This document shows, piece by piece, positions 63,778 through 64,000 of a DNA stretch of 64,000 nt. The notes beneath the pieces were generated by a model. That model was not told the origin of the DNA, did not search any database, and worked only from the letters and a program-made list of their open reading frames with translations. The first letter of the stretch is position 1; the number at the start of each line of letters is the position of its first letter. A program made the position numbers and the translations under genes. The DNA is taken from contig CANOKL010000003.1 in NCBI GenBank assembly GCA_947566645.1, positions 1 to 64,000 on the forward strand, written 5' to 3'. This stretch comes from an uncultured Lachnospiraceae bacterium (GTDB taxonomy: Bacteria; Bacillota; Clostridia; Lachnospirales; Lachnospiraceae).

Positions 63778-64000
63778 TGAGGTATCTACTCGTACAGACG
63801 CAGGACGGCTACTGGGAGCGTCCGGTGAAAGATGACAGATGGGATGACTGCGGGAGTTTATGGAGAATAAAAGATGGAAAAGAGGTGTTTTACCTTGACG
63901 GGGAAACACATGTATTTGACAGAGGAGAGGATGTTACTGTCTCATCAGGACCAGAGGCAGATATTCTGATCCCGGTTCTTGAAAGCCGGCTGTATATCAG
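63774..64000 (+). CDS. Start of probable EssC-type ATPase (cut by window end)
   Basis: 75 codons are visible, starting MMRYLLVQTQDGYWERPV and including GPEADILIPVLESRLYI. No catalytic motif is reached. The position directly after essB with a four-base overlap, and an N-terminus with FHA-like strands, fit EssC, the FtsK/SpoIIIE-type motor of T7SSb whose first 200 residues are two FHA domains. The identification rests on context. Confidence 0.6.
   Translation, partial: MMRYLLVQTQDGYWERPVKDDRWDDCGSLWRIKDGKEVFYLDGETHVFDRGEDVTVSSGPEADILIPVLESRLYI

Overview
The window looks like a chromosomal segment of a gut-type Firmicute of the family Lachnospiraceae (Clostridium scindens/hylemonae, Dorea, Ruminococcus gnavus neighbourhood). 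The grounds are the murB-rapZ-whiA-crh cluster, glutamine synthetase type III, strong AGGAGG ribosome sites, large secreted Ig/FIVAR/GH proteins and a Firmicutes-type (T7SSb) secretion locus. Genus and species cannot be fixed from the sequence alone.

Layout. 1-3.5 kb: a PHP-UvrD helicase fusion on the minus strand. 3.5-5.7 kb: an AT-rich accessory island bounded by two imperfect direct repeats, each carrying a palindrome, a promoter and the 5' end of an amidase gene. It holds a decayed toxin-antitoxin patchwork, two tandem XRE regulators and a small membrane protein. 5.7-12.3 kb: housekeeping genes (SPOR amidase, CorC-type membrane protein, murB-rapZ-whiA-crh, lipid kinase). 12.4-14.8 kb: small accessory items: a frameshifted nuclease remnant, an XRE gene with a palindromic operator, tRNA-Glu(CUC), an ArsC/Spx-like protein, and a type I toxin with an antisense RNA. 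15-25.8 kb: a carbohydrate locus with a ribose-type ABC transporter, acetyltransferase, TIM-barrel isomerase, Gfo/Idh/MocA oxidoreductase and divergent LacI regulator, next to a secreted protein with two TIM-barrel isomerase-like domains. 26.1-29.7 kb: a relic of the second type I toxin-antitoxin locus, fba and glnN. 29.9-38.3 kb: DUF1700 protein, secreted FN3 protein, Asn/Ser-rich peptide, an RNA methyltransferase-rdgB-phosphoesterase-two-component run, and Uma2. 38.4-50.2 kb: a repeat-rich lipoprotein, an AraC regulator broken by an 11-G tract, and a 2697-residue secreted enzyme joining GH30 and GH43 modules, probably aimed at type II arabinogalactan. 50.6-57 kb: trigger-factor-like lipoprotein, YitT, AAA/PD-(D/E)XK protein and an ABC exporter pair. 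57-59 kb: a lone large serine recombinase. 59.2-64 kb: the start of a T7SSb operon (EsaA-like, WXG100, EssA-position protein, YukD-like, EssB, start of a probable EssC), cut by the window edge.

Two intergenic repeat families run through the window. One is a GGGGACGGGG(C/T)ATTT palindrome (six sites, one a nested hairpin with 35-bp arms). The other is a structured element bounded by TTACTAT/ATAGTAA or GTAACTG/CAGTTAC inverted ends. Neither is explained by a gene here.

The most notable observations are the probable phase-variable AraC switch in front of the giant galactan-degrading enzyme; the secreted tandem TIM-barrel protein beside a matching cytoplasmic oxidoreductase/isomerase/ABC locus; the antisense-RNA type I toxin pair with a second relic copy; a Crh-type HPr with Asn15; and the duplicated amidase 5' end around a toxin-antitoxin graveyard.
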